Part shown: in pieces, positions 14,358-16,242 of the stretch | Numbering within the stretch: position 1 is the stretch's first letter | How the letters are laid out: each line of letters begins with the position of its first letter | NCBI GenBank assembly: GCA_964607135.1 | Contig: CAZSIV010000044.1 | Location: 1-16,242 of the forward strand | Length of the DNA: 16,242 bases | Direction: 5' to 3' | Origin: Metaruminococcus_A sp964607135 | GTDB taxonomy: Bacteria; Bacillota; Clostridia; Oscillospirales; Ruminococcaceae | Position numbers and translations under genes: made by a program | The notes under the pieces: generated by a model | Database searches by the model: none | What the model saw: the letters and a program-made list of their open reading frames with translations, nothing else | Told to the model about the DNA's origin: nothing

Positions 14358-15320
14358 CTACCGTTTCCGATAGCCTGTCGCAGGGTCTACAATGTTTTCG
14401 AGCTCTTCCCCGTTTAACAGCCTTTCAAGATTGCGCCGGAAGATTTCCGCAATGTATTCCTTCGTCTCACTGAGTCCGAACCCGCCGGCACAGTGGGGCG
14501 TGATCACGGCATTCGGGTACTTCCAGAGGCGATGTCCCGCCGGAAGAGGCTCCGGATCGGTCACATCGAGGCCGGCGCCCCAGAGCTTTCCGCTCTCGAG
14601 CGCGTCGCAAAGGGCCTCTGTCTCGATCGCGGAACCGCGCCCCACGTTCAAAATCACCGCGCCGTCCTTCATCACCGAAAAGCGCTTCCGGTCGATGATA
14701 CGGGCAGTTTCCGGCGTTCCGGGGAGCGCCATCGCGACGACGTCGGCGCGCGGAAGGATGGTGTCGATCTCCTCCATCAAATGCATCTCGTCAAAGCAGC
14801 TCGGCTTTTCCCCGGGCGTACGCCGCACCCCGACGGTATAGCAGCCGAATGCCTTCACCCGTTTGGCGAATTCCGTCCCGATATTTCCTGCTCCCAGCAC
14901 CAGCACGTTGGCGCCCATCAGCGTTTTCACCGGCCCGGCGTTCCGCCACGTCCCCTGATTTTGATGGTCGCGGAGAAGATGAAGCTTTTTGGTCAGCATC
15001 AACAGCATCCCCATCATATGCTCCGAAATGGTCAGCCCATAAGCGCCGGTCGCGTTGGTGAGCAGCGCTCCCTCGGGGAGTAATCCCTGTTCCGCATACC
15101 GGTCGGCGCCCGCGCTGCTGAGCTGGATCCACCGAAGCCGGTCACACCCCCGCAACAGCTCCACCTCCGGGTTTCCGAAAATCACATCCGCCGCCTGCAC
15201 CTGCTCCCGGGCAGGCTTCTCCTCAAAGCAAAAGGTCAAGGCAGGGTAATCCTTGGATAAGCGCTCTTTTTCTGCTTGGTCGAACGGAAAGACGATTAAG
15301 ACGTTTTGTATCGGTTTCAT
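14358..15320 (-). CDS. D-2-hydroxyacid dehydrogenase family protein
   Basis: A 320-residue NAD(P)-dependent dehydrogenase that interconverts 2-oxo acids and D-2-hydroxy acids. The cofactor motif is VLGAGNIG (141-148), with RR at 166-167 after the second strand, which hints at NADP(H). The catalytic triad is visible: R228 in NVGRGS, E257 in DVTDPEPLP, H276 in TPHCAGG. IQLSSAGADRY and NATGAYGLTISEHMMGMLLML are typical of the substrate domain. The start is ATG at 15320, with GAGGAG nine bases upstream and a consensus promoter behind it; the frame is open further upstream but runs through that promoter. First gene of the five-gene run. The acid it acts on is unknown; glyoxylate/hydroxypyruvate or a sugar-derived 2-keto acid are possible. 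Confidence 0.9.
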   Translation of the reverse strand: MKPIQNVLIVFPFDQAEKERLSKDYPALTFCFEEKPAREQVQAADVIFGNPEVELLRGCDRLRWIQLSSAGADRYAEQGLLPEGALLTNATGAYGLTISEHMMGMLLMLTKKLHLLRDHQNQGTWRNAGPVKTLMGANVLVLGAGNIGTEFAKRVKAFGCYTVGVRRTPGEKPSCFDEMHLMEEIDTILPRADVVAMALPGTPETARIIDRKRFSVMKDGAVILNVGRGSAIETEALCDALESGKLWGAGLDVTDPEPLPAGHRLWKYPNAVITPHCAGGFGLSETKEYIAEIFRRNLERLLNGEELENIVDPATGYRKR

Positions 15321-15353
15321 AACCCGCCGCTCCTCTTCAAAATGATTGTTTTC

Positions 15354-15382
15354 ATTATAGGCTTTTTTATCCTTTAAGTCAA
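15354..15382 (-). promoter_or_regulatory. Promoter of the five-gene run
   Basis: Minus-strand TTGACT (15382-15377), 17-base spacer, TATAAT (15359-15354). Near-perfect. With gaps of 34 bp, overlap, 26 bp and overlap downstream, it can drive all genes from the hydroxyacid dehydrogenase to the SDR. Confidence 0.85.
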
Positions 15383-15417
15383 TGAATACGGCTTCATGGC
15401 GCTTATAGCCTTGCCGG

Positions 15418-15446
15418 TTGCGCTTTTCGCAGCGCTGTGATAAAAT
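15418..15446 (+). promoter_or_regulatory. Candidate promoter of the HAD gene
   Basis: Plus-strand TTGCGC (15418-15423), 17-base spacer, TAAAAT (15441-15446). The -35 box is weak (3/6). It is divergent from the promoter at 15354-15382 and would give a leader of about 130 bases. Confidence 0.45.
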
Positions 15447-15465
15447 ACGCTGGAAAGCATAGACA

Positions 15466-15560
15466 AAACAATCAAGGTACGACGCGTTTTTCGGGGAAAC
15501 CTTATGCCGCCAAGTATGCCATACTGCTTTACCGCATACCATATGATACCCCGATTGTTT
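15466..15560 (+). promoter_or_regulatory. Self-complementary leader upstream of the HAD gene
   Basis: The ends pair perfectly: AAACAATC (15466-15473) with GATTGTTT (15553-15560). Inside, GGTA (15476-15479) pairs with TACC (15547-15550), TATGC (15504-15508) with GCATA (15534-15538), and GTAT with ATAC around GCC (15514-15524). The result is one long imperfect stem ending 13 bases before the AAGGAG of the HAD gene. It matches no riboswitch class I recognise; a small inverted-repeat insertion is an alternative. Confidence 0.5.
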
Positions 15561-15585
15561 CGCCTGCCGAAAAAGGAGAATCAAT

Positions 15586-16170
15586 ATGATCCGCAGCCTG
15601 ATTTTCGATATGGGGAACGTCCTGCTCGATTACAACCCTCGGGTCTGCCTCGACCTTTATTTGGAGCGGGAAGACGACAAAAAACGGATGATGACAGAGC
15701 TGTTTTCAGGCCCTGAGTGGATCGAAAAAGACCGTGGGCGGATTACCGACCAAGAGATGGAAAAGTCGGTCGCCCAGCGTCTTCCCGCCCGGCTCCACGG
15801 GCCGCTCAGGCAGTGCGTGGAAAACTGGCAGATTTGCATGAAGCCCCTCAAGGGCGCAAAAGAATTCCTGACGGCTGTCAAGCAAGCTGGGTACGGCGTT
15901 TTCCTGCTCTCAAACGCAAGCCAGAAAATCTATGATTATTTCCCCTCTTTTCTCCCCTTCGATTTTTTTGACGGAGCGGTCATCTCATCCGACGTGCACC
16001 TTCTCAAACCCGATCCCGCGATCTATCGGCATCTGCTGGAAAAATACCGCTTAGATCCGGCGGAATGCCTTTTGATCGACGACCGGGCGGACAATTTAGA
16101 GGGCGCGGCTTCCGTCGGCATCAAAGGGTTCCTTTTTGAAGGCGATTTTCCCAAAATCGGGGAATTCTAA
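15586..16170 (+). CDS. HAD family hydrolase, YihX-like phosphatase
   Basis: A 194-residue HAD superfamily phosphatase with an N-terminal helical cap (subfamily IA type). Motif I is FD8MGN11VLLDY, where the usual second Asp is replaced in the DxGN pattern known from YihX-like members; motif II is LLSNAS (S109), motif III K141-P142, motif IV DDRADN (D165, D166, N170). YihX of E. coli hydrolyses glucose 1-phosphate; other members act on sugar phosphates or FMN, so the substrate is open. The start ATG is set by AAGGAG seven bases upstream. It is the only plus-strand gene at this end, divergent from the dehydrogenase operon, and ends at a terminator. Length is normal. Confidence 0.88.
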   Translation: MIRSLIFDMGNVLLDYNPRVCLDLYLEREDDKKRMMTELFSGPEWIEKDRGRITDQEMEKSVAQRLPARLHGPLRQCVENWQICMKPLKGAKEFLTAVKQAGYGVFLLSNASQKIYDYFPSFLPFDFFDGAVISSDVHLLKPDPAIYRHLLEKYRLDPAECLLIDDRADNLEGAASVGIKGFLFEGDFPKIGEF

Positions 16171-16198
16171 AATCTATGGACTGTGAGTAAATAAAAAT

Positions 16199-16217
16199 CC
16201 ACCCGCATAGCGGGTGG
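16199..16217 (+). terminator. Terminator after the HAD gene
   Basis: CCACCCGC (16199-16206), loop ATA, GCGGGTGG (16210-16217), then TATTTCAT. The 8-bp stem is perfect and begins 29 bases after the stop; the T-run is short. Confidence 0.65.
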
Positions 16218-16229
16218 TATTTCATATGC

Positions 16230-16240
16230 GGGCAAAGCCC
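16230..16240. repeat. Second small hairpin at the window edge
   Basis: GGGC-AAA-GCCC, 12 bases after the terminator stem. The window ends here, so whether it starts a further hairpin array cannot be seen. Confidence 0.35.
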
Positions 16241-16242
16241 TA

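Overview
The window looks like chromosomal DNA of an anaerobic, low-oxygen-adapted Firmicute, most likely a gut-type Clostridia (Oscillospiraceae/Ruminococcaceae-like). This rests on strong AGGAGG ribosome binding sites, consensus sigma-A promoters (TTGACA/TATAAT, 17-bp spacer), moderate GC, and gene content: an oxygen-sensitive anaerobic sulfatase maturase, QueH, CoaX, an ECF vitamin importer and DUF4180. The genus is not determined. Nearly all genes run on the minus strand; only the first (DUF4180) and last (HAD phosphatase) run on the plus strand.

Layout. 1-510: a DUF4180 gene closed by a perfect hairpin terminator. 587-2537: a MarR repressor gene and a MATE efflux pump gene, each preceded by a copy of the same palindromic operator; the marR promoter is a perfect consensus. 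2589-3701: an anaerobic sulfatase maturase with all eleven cluster cysteines but no sulfatase in the window. 3702-4453: a gene-free stretch holding an array of related hairpins. 4454-5977: coaX (type III pantothenate kinase) followed by an ECF S component that is probably the pantothenate importer PanT. 6022-7567: a flavin-reductase-like protein and a small lipoprotein. 7624-8024: a second hairpin array, lying in the 3' untranslated region between an isomerase stop codon and a terminator.

8025-15382: a metabolic region. An L-fucose/arabinose-isomerase-family protein and an IlvD/Edd-type sugar-acid dehydratase (each with its own promoter) lie downstream of a tight run of five genes read from one consensus promoter: D-2-hydroxyacid dehydrogenase, two half-size CHR (chromate-type) transporters, epoxyqueuosine reductase QueH, and an SDR dehydrogenase. 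Isomerase, dehydratase and two dehydrogenases together suggest oxidation or dehydration of a sugar or sugar acid, but the substrate cannot be read from the sequence. 15418-16242: a divergent promoter, a strongly self-complementary leader and a HAD phosphatase gene with its terminator.

The most unusual feature is the interspersed hairpin family (3839-4227 and 7670-8024). It is a mosaic of three module types joined by short conserved linkers, in which stem sequences differ between copies while pairing is kept. It has no coding potential that I trust and is not a CRISPR. The other items of note are the duplicated MarR operator, unusual cysteine placement in the IlvD-family enzyme, the substituted motifs in CoaX, and the folded leader before the HAD gene.
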